49,380 nucleotides of DNA. Origin: Thermoleophilia bacterium. Lineage in GTDB: Bacteria; Actinomycetota; Thermoleophilia; Gaiellales; Gaiellaceae. The translations under genes were made by a program, and so were the position numbers. Location: assembly GCA_025934335.1 (NCBI GenBank), contig JAICYG010000001.1:1-49380 (forward strand), in the 5' to 3' direction. The notes below the pieces were generated by a model. That model was not told where the DNA came from, did no database searches, and saw nothing but the letters and a program-made list of their open reading frames with translations. This document shows positions 8,226 through 16,065 of this stretch, one piece after another (positions within the stretch are counted from its first letter, which is position 1; each line of letters begins with the position of its first letter).

Positions 8226-9911
8226 GTGGACAGCGAAACGCTTCGCCGCCGCGCGCGCGCCGGGCTTGCGACCGGGCCCGAGCGCGCAGGCGCCCGCTCG
8301 CACTTCCGCGCGATGGGGATCGACCCCGCGCGGCTCGACGGGCGCATCGTCGGCGTCTGCTCGACGTGGACGGGGACGATGCCGTGCAACCTGAACCAGC
8401 TCGAGCTCTCGCGCCACGTCTGCGACGGCGTCACAGAGGCGGGCGGTGTCCCGCTCCCGTTCAACACGATCGCCGTCTCGGACAACCAGTCGCAGGGCAC
8501 GCCCGGCATGCGCGCGTCGCTGATCTCGCGCGAGGTGATCGCCGACTCGATCGAGCTGATGACGCACGCGCACGACTTCGACGCCCTCGTCTGCATCGTC
8601 GGCTGCGACAAGACGGTGCCCGCGGCGCTGATGGCGCTCGCGCGCCTCGACAAGCCCGCACTCGTCCTCTACAGCGGCCCCATGCGCGCCGGGCCCGGCA
8701 ACGCGACGATCCAGGACGTGTGGGAGGCCGTCGGCGCCGAGGAGCGCGGGCTGATGCCGCGCGCGGAGCTCGACGAGCTGGAGCGCACCGCCTGCCCCGG
8801 CGCCGGCACCTGCGCCGGACAGTTCACCGCGAACACGATGGCCGTCGCCCTCGACTGCCTGGGCATCGCCGTGCCCGGTGACGGTCTCGTCGCGGCCGTC
8901 GACCTCGTCGCGAAGGCCGAGGCGGCGCGGCGCGCGGGCGCGCTCGCGGCCGGTGCGCTGCCGCCGTCGCGGACGTTCCTCGACCGGCGCGGGCTCCTGA
9001 ACGCGATGGCGGGGATCGCGGCCAGCGGCGGCTCGACGAACGGCGTCCTCCACCTGCTCGCGATCGCCCGCGAGGCGGGGGTGGCGCTGACGCTCGACGA
9101 GCTCGCCGGCGTCGCCGCGCGCACGCCGGTGCTTGCGAATCTCGTGCCGTCCGGGCGTCATGTCGCCGGCGAGTTCCACGAGGCCGGCGGGACGCGCTCG
9201 CTCATCCGCGAGCTGGCGCGCGGCTCGCTCCTCGACGGGGCGGCGCCGACGGTGACCGGCCGGTCGCTCGCGCAGGAGACCGCCGATGCGCCGCCGCCCG
9301 ACGGCGAGATCCTGTTCCCGTTCGAGCGCCCGTACAAGGAGACGGCGGCGCTCGTCGTGCTGCGCGGCAACCTCGCCCCGGGCGGCTCCCTCGTCAAGGC
9401 GGCGGGCGCCGGGTTGCGGCGTCACCGAGGCCCCGCGCGCGTCTTCGACAGCGAGGAGGCGTGCGCCGAGGCGGTTCGCGCCGGCCTGGCGCAGCCGGGC
9501 GAGGTGCTCGTCGTCCGCTACGAGGGCCCCGCCGGCGGACCCGGCATGCGCGAGATGCTGAGCGTCACGTCGTCCGTCGTCGGTGCCGGCCTCGGCGAGA
9601 GCGTCGCACTCGTCACCGACGGGCGCTTCTCCGGCGCGACGCGCGGGCTGATGATCGGCCATGTGGCACCGGAGGCGGCGCGCGGCGGGCCGCTCGCCGC
9701 CGTCCGCGACGGCGACACGATCGCGATCGACCTCGACACGTGCACGCTCGAGCTCGAGCTCCCCGCTGAAGAGCTGCGCGCGCGGCTCGCCGAGTGGCGG
9801 GCGCCCGAGCTGCCTTACGGGAGCGGCGTCTTCGGCCGTTACCGCGCGCTCGTCGGCTCTGCCTCCGAGGGCGCCGTGCTCGCGTCTACGCTCGGCACGG
9901 AGCGGGTATGA
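8226..9911 (+). CDS. ilvD: IlvD/Edd family dehydratase (dihydroxy-acid or sugar-acid dehydratase)
   Basis: A 561-residue dehydratase. The three cysteines expected to hold the iron-sulfur cluster are present: Cys54 in TMPCN, Cys127 in GCDKT and Cys196 in GAGTCAGQFTANTM. IlvD makes 2-oxo acids in branched-chain amino acid synthesis; relatives dehydrate aldonates such as arabinonate, xylonate or gluconate. Sequence alone does not separate these. The neighbours (aldose dehydrogenase, MBL hydrolase, SDR) make an aldonate substrate plausible; absence of other ilv genes supports this weakly. The long upstream frame from 8040 is rejected because it overlaps the oxidase; GTG 8226 starts 2 bp after its stop. 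The stop overlaps the next ATG (ATGA). Confidence 0.88.
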   Translation: MDSETLRRRARAGLATGPERAGARSHFRAMGIDPARLDGRIVGVCSTWTGTMPCNLNQLELSRHVCDGVTEAGGVPLPFNTIAVSDNQSQGTPGMRASLISREVIADSIELMTHAHDFDALVCIVGCDKTVPAALMALARLDKPALVLYSGPMRAGPGNATIQDVWEAVGAEERGLMPRAELDELERTACPGAGTCAGQFTANTMAVALDCLGIAVPGDGLVAAVDLVAKAEAARRAGALAAGALPPSRTFLDRRGLLNAMAGIAASGGSTNGVLHLLAIAREAGVALTLDELAGVAARTPVLANLVPSGRHVAGEFHEAGGTRSLIRELARGSLLDGAAPTVTGRSLAQETADAPPPDGEILFPFERPYKETAALVVLRGNLAPGGSLVKAAGAGLRRHRGPARVFDSEEACAEAVRAGLAQPGEVLVVRYEGPAGGPGMREMLSVTSSVVGAGLGESVALVTDGRFSGATRGLMIGHVAPEAARGGPLAAVRDGDTIAIDLDTCTLELELPAEELRARLAEWRAPELPYGSGVFGRYRALVGSASEGAVLASTLGTERV

Positions 9912-10594
9912 GAGCGGTCGTGACAGGGGGCGGATCGGGGATCGGCGCGGCGGTGGCGCACCGCCTCGCCGACGACGGCTTCGACATCACCGTCGCCGAC
10001 CTCGAGCCGGACGCCGTCGCCACCGACCTCGGCGCGACCGGCGTCCGGCTCGACGTGCGCGACGAGGCGCAGGTCGCCCGCACGATGGACGGCGTCGACC
10101 TGCTCGTCAACGCCGCAGGCATCGGCTCGACGACGTCGGCGCCCGACACGCCGGTCGAGGTCTGGGACGACGTCTTCGCGGTCAACGCCCGCGGCACGTT
10201 CCTCTGTTGCAAGCATGCGATCCCGGCGATGAAGGCGCAGGGCGGCGGCGCGATCGTCAATGTCGCCTCGATCGCCGCCCTGGTCGGCCTGAAGAACCGC
10301 GCCGCCTACTGCGCCTCGAAGGGCGCGGTCGTCGCGCTCACGCGCGCACTCGCAGTCGACCATGTCGGCGATCGGATCCGCGTCAACGCCGTGTGCCCCG
10401 GCACGATCGACACGCCGTGGGTGGAGCGGCTCGTCGGCAATGCCGGCGAGTCCCTGGACGCGTTGCGTGCGCGGCAGCCCATGGGCCGCCTCGGCACCCC
10501 CGAGGAGGTCGCGGACGCCGTGGTCTACCTGGCGACGGCCGAATTCGTCACGGGCACGATCCTCACCGTCGACGGCGGGCTGACCGCAGCGTGA
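9908..10594 (+). CDS. Short-chain dehydrogenase/reductase
   Basis: A 228-residue classical SDR. It has the TGGGSGIG cofactor loop at the N-terminus, NAAG, catalytic Ser121, and Tyr134-x3-Lys138 (YCASK). The C-terminal GTILTVDGG is typical of 3-oxoacyl-ACP-reductase-like and sugar-alcohol or keto-deoxy-sugar-acid dehydrogenases. The acidic Asp in VADLE after the second strand favours NAD over NADP. It is coupled to the dehydratase (ATGA at 9908) and to the sugar dehydrogenase. A role in oxidising a 2-keto-3-deoxy sugar acid is plausible from context but not shown. Confidence 0.87.
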   Translation: MRAVVTGGGSGIGAAVAHRLADDGFDITVADLEPDAVATDLGATGVRLDVRDEAQVARTMDGVDLLVNAAGIGSTTSAPDTPVEVWDDVFAVNARGTFLCCKHAIPAMKAQGGGAIVNVASIAALVGLKNRAAYCASKGAVVALTRALAVDHVGDRIRVNAVCPGTIDTPWVERLVGNAGESLDALRARQPMGRLGTPEEVADAVVYLATAEFVTGTILTVDGGLTAA

Positions 10595-11634
10595 TGCAGG
10601 CGCTCACCGTCGAGCCCGGCGTCGCTCACTCGGCCCGCGTCGAGGAGGTCGACGAGCCGTCGGGCGACGGCGTGCTCCTGCGCGTCCTCGAGGTAGGCGT
10701 GTGCGGCACCGACCGGGAGATTTCCGAGGGGTTGTACGGCGTCGCGCCGAAGGGCGAGCAGCGCCTCGTGATCGGGCACGAGTCGCTCGCGCGCGTCGAG
10801 CGCGACGGGCACGGGTTCTCGAAGGGCGACCTCGTCTGCGCGACGGTTCGCCGCTCGTGCGGCCACTGCCTCGCCTGCGGCGAGGGCGCGCCCGACTCGT
10901 GCCTCACCGGCGACTACACCGAGCACGGCATCACGAGGCTCGACGGGTTCGCGTGCGAGCTCGTGCTCGAGCACCCGGACTTCATCGTGCCCATCCCCCG
11001 CTCGCTCGGTCGGCTCGCCGTGCTCGCCGAGCCGACGTCGATCTGCACGCGCGGCGTGCGGCACGCCCTGACGATCGGCGCGCGCCAGCCGTGGGTACCG
11101 AAGCGCGCGCTCGTCACCGGCGCCGGCGCGGTCGGGCTGCTCTCGGCCATGCTGCTGCGGCTCGAGGGGATGGAGGTGTGCGTCGCGTCGCTCGAGGAGT
11201 CGAGCTCGATCGCGGAGGCGCTCGGCGCGGAGTACGTCTCGACCAGGTCGACGGATCTCGCAGGCCTCGGGCCTTTCGACATCGTCGTCGAGGCGGCCGG
11301 CGTCGCGCAGCTGATGCTGGACGGCCTCGGCTTGCTCGCGCGGAGCGGTGTCTGCTGCCTGCTCGGGATCGACGGCCGCGACGGCACGGCGCAGATCGCT
11401 GACAAGGTGATCGGCTCCGACACGGTGCTCGAGAACCGCGTGCTCTTCGGCAGCGTCAACGCGCATCACCGCGACTGGGTCACGGGCGTCGAGGCGCTCG
11501 ACCGGGCGCGGCAGCAGTTCCCCGGCGCGCTCGAGGAGCTGATCGCGCTGCGCGTTCCCCTCGACCGCTTCGAGGAGGCGTTCGCGTTCCACGGCGGGAA
11601 GGCGACGCTCGTGCTGGCGGAGCCCGATTCGTGA
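10594..11634 (+). CDS. Zinc-dependent aldose (glucose 1-) dehydrogenase
   Basis: A 346-residue medium-chain dehydrogenase of the archaeal-type glucose dehydrogenase group. VCGTDREI with Cys37, and GHES with His62 and Glu63, form the catalytic zinc site. CGHCLACGEGAPDSC is the structural zinc lobe, and VTGAGAVGLLSA is the Rossmann loop. The reaction is oxidation of an aldose to its lactone with NAD(P). The start is ATG 10594, overlapping the SDR stop; GTG 10591 immediately upstream is an alternative. With the dehydratase and the MBL hydrolase this fits a non-phosphorylative sugar oxidation route. The exact sugar is unknown. Confidence 0.86.
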   Translation: MQALTVEPGVAHSARVEEVDEPSGDGVLLRVLEVGVCGTDREISEGLYGVAPKGEQRLVIGHESLARVERDGHGFSKGDLVCATVRRSCGHCLACGEGAPDSCLTGDYTEHGITRLDGFACELVLEHPDFIVPIPRSLGRLAVLAEPTSICTRGVRHALTIGARQPWVPKRALVTGAGAVGLLSAMLLRLEGMEVCVASLEESSSIAEALGAEYVSTRSTDLAGLGPFDIVVEAAGVAQLMLDGLGLLARSGVCCLLGIDGRDGTAQIADKVIGSDTVLENRVLFGSVNAHHRDWVTGVEALDRARQQFPGALEELIALRVPLDRFEEAFAFHGGKATLVLAEPDS

Positions 11635-12293
11635 AGACGACCGCGTTGACCTCGACGCTCACGCAGCTCACCCAGTTTCGCTTCGTCAACGCGTACCTCG
11701 TGCAGGAGGAGGACGGGTTGACGCTCGTCGACACGATGATGGGCAAGGCCGTGGACGGGATCCTCGCGGCCGCCGGCGGCGCGCTGCGGCGGATCGCGCT
11801 CACGCACGGGCACGGCGACCACGTCGGGGCGCTGGACGCGCTGAAGGAGCGGCTCGGCGACTCGGTGGAGGTGCTGATGCCGGAGCTCGACGCGCGCATC
11901 CACGCCGGCGAGCAGGTCGTCGAGGGGAAGCTGCCCGGCTCGTGGCCGCAGCTCTCGACGCGTCCCGACGTCCGGCTCGCGGAGGGCGACCGGGTCGGCT
12001 CGCTCGAGGTCGTGGCCGCGCCCGGTCATACGCCGGGGCACGTGGCGTTCCTCGAAACGCGTGACCGGACCCTGATCGCGGGCGACGTCTTCACGACCTA
12101 CGGCAGCCCGCAGGTCACGAATCACTTCTACTGGCGCTTCCCGTTCGCCGCGATGGCGACCTGGGACAAGCGGGTCGACGCGGAGTCCGCGCGGAAGCTG
12201 CGCGCGCTCGAGCCGTCGCTCCTCGCAGTCGGGCACGGTCCGGCGCTGCGGTTGCCGGCGGCGGCGATGGATGCCGCGCTCGCCCGGGCGTAG
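11631..12293 (+). CDS. MBL-fold metallo-hydrolase
   Basis: A 220-residue metallo-beta-lactamase-fold hydrolase with the full metal set: HGHGDH (His59, His61, Asp63, His64), PGHTPGH, AGDVF, and VGHGP near the C-terminus. This group includes glyoxalase II-like thioesterases and lactonases. As the last gene of the sugar-oxidation operon, coupled by GTGA to the aldose dehydrogenase, a lactonase role on the aldonolactone is attractive but is inference. Length and motifs are complete. Confidence 0.85.
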   Translation: MKTTALTSTLTQLTQFRFVNAYLVQEEDGLTLVDTMMGKAVDGILAAAGGALRRIALTHGHGDHVGALDALKERLGDSVEVLMPELDARIHAGEQVVEGKLPGSWPQLSTRPDVRLAEGDRVGSLEVVAAPGHTPGHVAFLETRDRTLIAGDVFTTYGSPQVTNHFYWRFPFAAMATWDKRVDAESARKLRALEPSLLAVGHGPALRLPAAAMDAALARA

Positions 12294-12313
12294 GTATCAC
12301 CCATACGCGCAAA

Positions 12314-12342
12314 CCTGCGACGTCTTCGTGACGAAACGCAGG
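12314..12342. terminator. Candidate bidirectional hairpin between convergent genes
   Basis: CCTGCG (12314-12319) pairs with CGCAGG (12337-12342), and an inner CGTC/GACG pair closes a TTCGT loop. It lies between the converging MBL and methyltransferase genes. No T tract follows, so intrinsic termination is uncertain. The rest of the 162-bp gap shows only a second short repeat (12412-12426). Confidence 0.4.
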
Positions 12343-12455
12343 CACCCAATCGAAACCGTCGGCTTTCCAGGGCTTTCTGCGGTTGGCCTCCGCGGTCGCG
12401 GGGGACATGCCCGGTGGCAGCCACCGCCACGAAACGCGCACAGCTCTGCCCCGGA

Positions 12456-13118
12456 TCAGGTGCGCGCGAAGAGGAGGTCGAGGTAGAGCGGGACGGCGCG
12501 ATCGTGGCCGGGGACCTCGCGCAGGTCGGCCAGGGCGAAGCCGGCGGCCAGGAACGTGCGGAGCTGGTCCTCGATCGTGCGGTGCTGGTGGTGGACGTGG
12601 TGCTCGCCGAGCTCGACCGGGTGGAGGTCCCGGTCGAAGTAGCCGCGCACGCGCAGCTCGCCGGTCTCCTCGTCGTAGGTCCCGACCTGCGAGACCGGGT
12701 GGATCGTCCCGACCAGCAGCTGCCCACCCGGTGCGAGCACGCGCGCGAGCTCGCGCGCCGCAGGCTCGAGCTCGCGCACATGCGGCAGCACGTTGACGCA
12801 GACGGCGAGCTGCGCCGCACCGTCTCCGAGCGGCAGCGCGTCGATCGACGCGACCTCGTACCGGCCCTCTGGATGCGCCTCGCGCGCCTTTCCGACGAGC
12901 ACCTCCGACGCGTCGAAGCCGACGACGTCGTACCCGCGCTGCGCGAGCTCGCGCGAGACGCGCCCCTCGCCGCACCCGGCGTCGACGGTCAGCCCACGCG
13001 GCGGCGGCAGCAGCTCGTACAACGACGCGTCGTGCGCGTGCACCCGGCCGCCCATGCCGGAGCGGATCCGCTCGACCCACTCGTGCGACCCCTGGTTCCA
13101 TGCCTCGGTCTCGCTCAC
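12456..13118 (-). CDS. Class I SAM-dependent methyltransferase
   Basis: A 220-residue methyltransferase. Motif I is TVDAGCGEGRVSREL, followed by VVGFDASEVLV with the acidic ribose contact, then a motif IV region LAVCVNVLPHV and a post-motif LARVLAPGGQLLVGTIHPV. The open frame extends upstream, but GTG 13118 overlaps the stop of the upstream oxidoreductase (GTGA) and starts just before the domain. The substrate cannot be inferred. It shares a transcript with a Gfo/Idh/MocA dehydrogenase, so a small-molecule substrate is likely. Confidence 0.84.
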   Translation of the reverse strand: MSETEAWNQGSHEWVERIRSGMGGRVHAHDASLYELLPPPRGLTVDAGCGEGRVSRELAQRGYDVVGFDASEVLVGKAREAHPEGRYEVASIDALPLGDGAAQLAVCVNVLPHVRELEPAARELARVLAPGGQLLVGTIHPVSQVGTYDEETGELRVRGYFDRDLHPVELGEHHVHHQHRTIEDQLRTFLAAGFALADLREVPGHDRAVPLYLDLLFART

Positions 13119-14227
13119 GCCGACGCCTGGCGGTAGCGGATCTGCTCGCGGGCGCCGCTCTCGCCGGAGCGGACGATCGCATCGCAGATCTCCGCGGCGC
13201 GATAGCCGTCCTCGAACGTGGCGCCGTAGGGCGCGATCGGGCGGTCGTTCGCGATCGCTTCCAGCACGTGGTGCAGCTCGTGCACGAACGTGTCGCCCCA
13301 GCCGATGATGTGCCCGGGCGGCCACCAGTGCTCCCAGAACGGATGGTCGGCCTCCGAGACGAGCACCGTCTTGAACCCGCGCGCACGGTCGCCGTCGGCC
13401 CGGAACACCTGCAGCTCGTTCATGCGCTCCATGTCGAACGAGAGCGAGCCCTTCGTCCCGTTGATCTCCCACTGCAAGGCGTTGCGGCGGCCGTGCGCGA
13501 ACCGCGTCGCCTCGAGCGTACCCACCGACCCGTTCTCGAACACGACCGCAGCCTCGACCGCGTCGTCGACCTTCCTCCCCGGCAGGAACGTGTGCGCGAA
13601 GCCCTGCACGGACCCCGGCTCACCGTTCAGGAAGCGCGCGAGGTCGACCACGTGCGCCATCAGGTCGCCGAGCGCGCCCGACCCCGCCGCGGCGGGATCG
13701 AAGCGCCACGTGTCGAGCGACGGGTCGTCGCCCCAGTCCTGCAGGTAACGGCCGCGGAAGTGGCGCACCTCGCCCAGCTCGCCCGCTTCGATCATTTCCC
13801 GCGCGAGCCGCACCGCCGGCACGAACCGGTAGTTGAACGCGCAGAGGTGCTTGACGCCGGTCTCCTCGACGGCTCGCCAGATCTCGAAGCTCTCGGCCGC
13901 GTCGCGCCCGAGCGGCTTCTCGCAGACGACGTGCTTGCCCGCACGCGCGGCGGCGATCGTCGGCTCGGCGTGCAGCGCGTTCGGCCCGCCGTTGTCGAAG
14001 AGGCCGATCGAGTCGTCGTCGACGAGGCGCTGCCAGTCGTCCGTCGCGTAGTCGTAGCCGTACCGCTCCGCCGCCTCGTCGACAGCCTCGCGGTTCCGCC
14101 CGCAGATGCCGACGAGCCGCGGCTCGAGCGGCGGCGGCCACGTCATGTACGCGATCTTCCGGAACGCGTTCGAGTGGGCCTTCCCCATGAACGCGTACCC
14201 CAGCATCCCGACGCCGATCGTCTCCAT
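13115..14227 (-). CDS. Gfo/Idh/MocA family oxidoreductase
   Basis: A 370-residue NAD(P)-dependent sugar or cyclitol dehydrogenase. The N-terminal Rossmann strand (GVGMLGYAFMGKAH) is followed by the family signature CEKPLGRDAAE near residue 103, then a C-terminal alpha/beta substrate domain with GDLMAHVVDLARFL. Family members oxidise or reduce sugars, inositols and related compounds. It heads the two-gene minus-strand unit with a methyltransferase. The ATG is only 20 bp from the divergent GTG of a second Gfo/Idh gene and has a -10-like TACTAT 7 nt upstream. Confidence 0.88.
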   Translation of the reverse strand: METIGVGMLGYAFMGKAHSNAFRKIAYMTWPPPLEPRLVGICGRNREAVDEAAERYGYDYATDDWQRLVDDDSIGLFDNGGPNALHAEPTIAAARAGKHVVCEKPLGRDAAESFEIWRAVEETGVKHLCAFNYRFVPAVRLAREMIEAGELGEVRHFRGRYLQDWGDDPSLDTWRFDPAAAGSGALGDLMAHVVDLARFLNGEPGSVQGFAHTFLPGRKVDDAVEAAVVFENGSVGTLEATRFAHGRRNALQWEINGTKGSLSFDMERMNELQVFRADGDRARGFKTVLVSEADHPFWEHWWPPGHIIGWGDTFVHELHHVLEAIANDRPIAPYGATFEDGYRAAEICDAIVRSGESGAREQIRYRQASA

Positions 14228-14234
14228 GTGCGCG

Positions 14235-14241
14235 ATAGTAA
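14235..14241. promoter_or_regulatory. Overlapping divergent -10 boxes in a 20-bp spacer
   Basis: On the minus strand TACTAT (14240 to 14235) lies 7 nt before the ATG at 14227. On the plus strand TAGTAA (14236-14241) lies 6 nt before the GTG at 14248. Both genes lack a Shine-Dalgarno sequence, so both would be leaderless. No -35 match is evident on either side. Confidence 0.4.
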
Positions 14242-14247
14242 TGAGCC

Positions 14248-15228
14248 GTGAGCTACTCGCCCGTCACCTGGGGGATCGTCTCGACCGCCGACATCAACCG
14301 GAAGCTGATTCCCGGCGCGAAGGCGTCGCCGAAGGTCGACCTCGTCGGCGTCGCGAGCCGCACGCAGGAGCACGCCGACCAGTACGCAAGCTGGTGGGAG
14401 ATCCCGCGCGCCTACGGGAGCTACGAAGCGCTGCTCGCCGACCCGGAGATCGAGGCGGTCTACATCTCGCTGCCGAACACGCTGCACTGCGAATGGTCGA
14501 TCCGCGCCGTCGAGGCCGGCAAGCACGTGCTCTGCGAGAAGCCGCTCTCGCGCCATCCCGACCAGGTCGCGGCCGCGTTCGAGGCCGCCGAGCGCGCCGG
14601 CCGCCTGCTCAGCGAGGCGTTCATGTGGCGCCACAACCCGCAGACCACGAAGCTGAAGGAGCTGGTCGACGGGGGCACGATCGGCGAGCTGCGGCTCGTG
14701 CGCTCCACCTTCAGCTACAGCCTCTACGACAAGGAGAACATCCGCCTCCGGCCCGAGGTGGAAGGCGGCGCGCTGATGGACGTCGGCTGTTACAACGTCT
14801 CCGGCTCGCGCTTCCTGGCCGGCGAGCCCGAGCGCGTGTGGGCCGAAGCCTGGTACGGCCCGACCGGCACCGACTGGGTGCTCACCGCAACGATGCGCTT
14901 CCCGAACGACGTGATCGCGACGTTCGACTGCGGCACCGCCCTGCAGAACCGCGACGAGCTCGAGGCGATCGGCAGCGAGGGCTCCCTTTTCCTCGACGAC
15001 CCGTGGCACTGCAACGTGCCGGTGATCGAGCTGCGGCGCGACGGCAGCGCCACCGAGCGGATCGAGATCGAGCCGCAGGACTCCTACCGGCTCGAGCTCG
15101 AGAACCTGAGCGACGCGATCCGCGGCGAGGCCGAGCTGCTGCTCGCCCGCAACGACGCGACCGCGCAGGCACGGGTGCTCGAGGCGCTCCATCGCTCCGC
15201 GACGACGAACAGGCCCGCCGAGCTGTGA
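14248..15228 (+). CDS. Gfo/Idh/MocA family oxidoreductase (xylose dehydrogenase-like)
   Basis: A 326-residue protein of the same superfamily as its divergent neighbour but a different subgroup. VTWGIVSTADINRKLIPG opens the Rossmann domain, LCEKPLSRHPDQ is the signature, and GGALMDVGCYNVS carries the conserved catalytic-region motif, as in D-xylose 1-dehydrogenases and glucose-fructose oxidoreductase-like enzymes. GTG is used as start. The stop overlaps the GTG of the D-lyxose isomerase gene, which supports a pentose role. The direction of the redox reaction is not known. Confidence 0.86.
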   Translation: MSYSPVTWGIVSTADINRKLIPGAKASPKVDLVGVASRTQEHADQYASWWEIPRAYGSYEALLADPEIEAVYISLPNTLHCEWSIRAVEAGKHVLCEKPLSRHPDQVAAAFEAAERAGRLLSEAFMWRHNPQTTKLKELVDGGTIGELRLVRSTFSYSLYDKENIRLRPEVEGGALMDVGCYNVSGSRFLAGEPERVWAEAWYGPTGTDWVLTATMRFPNDVIATFDCGTALQNRDELEAIGSEGSLFLDDPWHCNVPVIELRRDGSATERIEIEPQDSYRLELENLSDAIRGEAELLLARNDATAQARVLEALHRSATTNRPAEL

Positions 15229-15680
15229 CCGAGGCGGAGGCACGCGAGCGCGCCGCGGCGATGCTGGCGGAGGCGGGCATCGTGCTGACGCCGCAGGAGC
15301 GCGAGGGGATCGAGGTGGCCGACTTCGGCCTCGGCCGCCTCGACGAGATCGGCCTGCAGGTGGTCGTCTACGTCAACACGCAGCGCGTCTGCGCGAAGGA
15401 GCTCGTGCTCTTCGCGGGGCAGACGTGCCCGGAGCACCGCCACCCGCCTATCGCGGGTGAGCCCGGCAAGGAGGAGACGTTCCGCTGCCGCACCGGCAGC
15501 GTCGTCCTCTGGGTGGACGGCCACGGCGAGATCGAGCTCCGCCCGGGCAACCAGTTCACGATCCCGCCCGACACGCTGCACTGGTTCCGGGCGGGCGACG
15601 AGGGAGCGATCGTCTCCGAGTTCTCGACGCGCAGCCGCGACGAGACCGACGTCTTCAGCGATCCACGGATCGTTCGATAG
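15225..15680 (+). CDS. D-lyxose ketol-isomerase
   Basis: A 151-residue cupin closely matching bacterial D-lyxose isomerases: VVVYVNTQRVCAKELVLF, GQTCPEHRHPP, GKEETFRCR, TIPPDTLHWF and the tail SEFSTRSRDE with SDPRI. Metal ligands are His71, His73, a Glu in KEETF and His119. The enzyme interconverts D-lyxose and D-xylulose (and mannose/fructose in some members). The product would feed the xylulokinase at 24328. GTG start overlaps the upstream stop. The 3' end overlaps 26 bp with the convergent GlcG-like gene. Confidence 0.9.
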   Translation: MTEAEARERAAAMLAEAGIVLTPQEREGIEVADFGLGRLDEIGLQVVVYVNTQRVCAKELVLFAGQTCPEHRHPPIAGEPGKEETFRCRTGSVVLWVDGHGEIELRPGNQFTIPPDTLHWFRAGDEGAIVSEFSTRSRDETDVFSDPRIVR

Positions 15681-16041
15681 CGGCGAGCGCCAGCTGCTCG
15701 TCCACCTCGCCCGGCTGCCCCGACACGCCGACCGCGCCGACCCGCTCGTCGCCCTCGAAGACGGCGACACCGCCGAGGAAGAACGTGAAGAACGGGTCGA
15801 AGCTCGCCCGCTCGACCGGGTCGTCGCGCACCTTCTCGGCGAGCTCCCGTGTCGAGCGTGCGTCGCTGCGCGCCGCCGTGTACGCCTTCCGTTGCGCGTT
15901 CAGGCGCGTGTCCGGCGCGGCGCCGTCCATGGTCGCGGCCGCAACGAGCTCTCCATGCTCGTCCGCGACGAACACCGACACCGGCCCCGAGGCGTTTCCG
16001 ACGACGTGGTCGACGATCGCGCGGGCTCTGGCCAGTTCCAC
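15655..16041 (-). CDS. GlcG/HbpS-family heme-binding-like protein
   Basis: A 128-residue protein of the GlcG/HbpS fold: an N-terminal helix, VSVFVADEHGELVAAATMDGA, RKAYTAARSDARSTRELAE, and FFLGGVAVFEGDERVGAVGVSG near the C-terminus. Family members include a Streptomyces heme-binding sensor partner and small proteins encoded next to sugar or 2-hydroxyacid catabolic enzymes. A biochemical role is unknown. Start GTG, preceded 6 nt upstream by TAGTAT, looks leaderless. It ends inside the lyxose isomerase gene. Confidence 0.85.
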   Translation of the reverse strand: MELARARAIVDHVVGNASGPVSVFVADEHGELVAAATMDGAAPDTRLNAQRKAYTAARSDARSTRELAEKVRDDPVERASFDPFFTFFLGGVAVFEGDERVGAVGVSGQPGEVDEQLALAAIERSVDR

Positions 16042-16047
16042 CCTTCG

Positions 16048-16057
16048 ATACTAGATT
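16048..16057. promoter_or_regulatory. Overlapping divergent -10 boxes in a 24-bp spacer
   Basis: On the minus strand TAGTAT (16053 to 16048) precedes the GTG at 16041 by 6 nt. On the plus strand TAGATT (16052-16057) precedes the GTG at 16066 by 8 nt. It is a second copy of the design seen at 14235-14241. No Shine-Dalgarno sequence is present for either gene. Confidence 0.45.
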
Positions 16058-16065
16058 GAAGACCG

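Noticed and set aside
12115..13386. 423-codon minus-strand frame covering the methyltransferase and the MBL gene end
   Set aside because: Arg-rich shadow; the correct frame carries the SAM-binding motif and couples to the upstream oxidoreductase.
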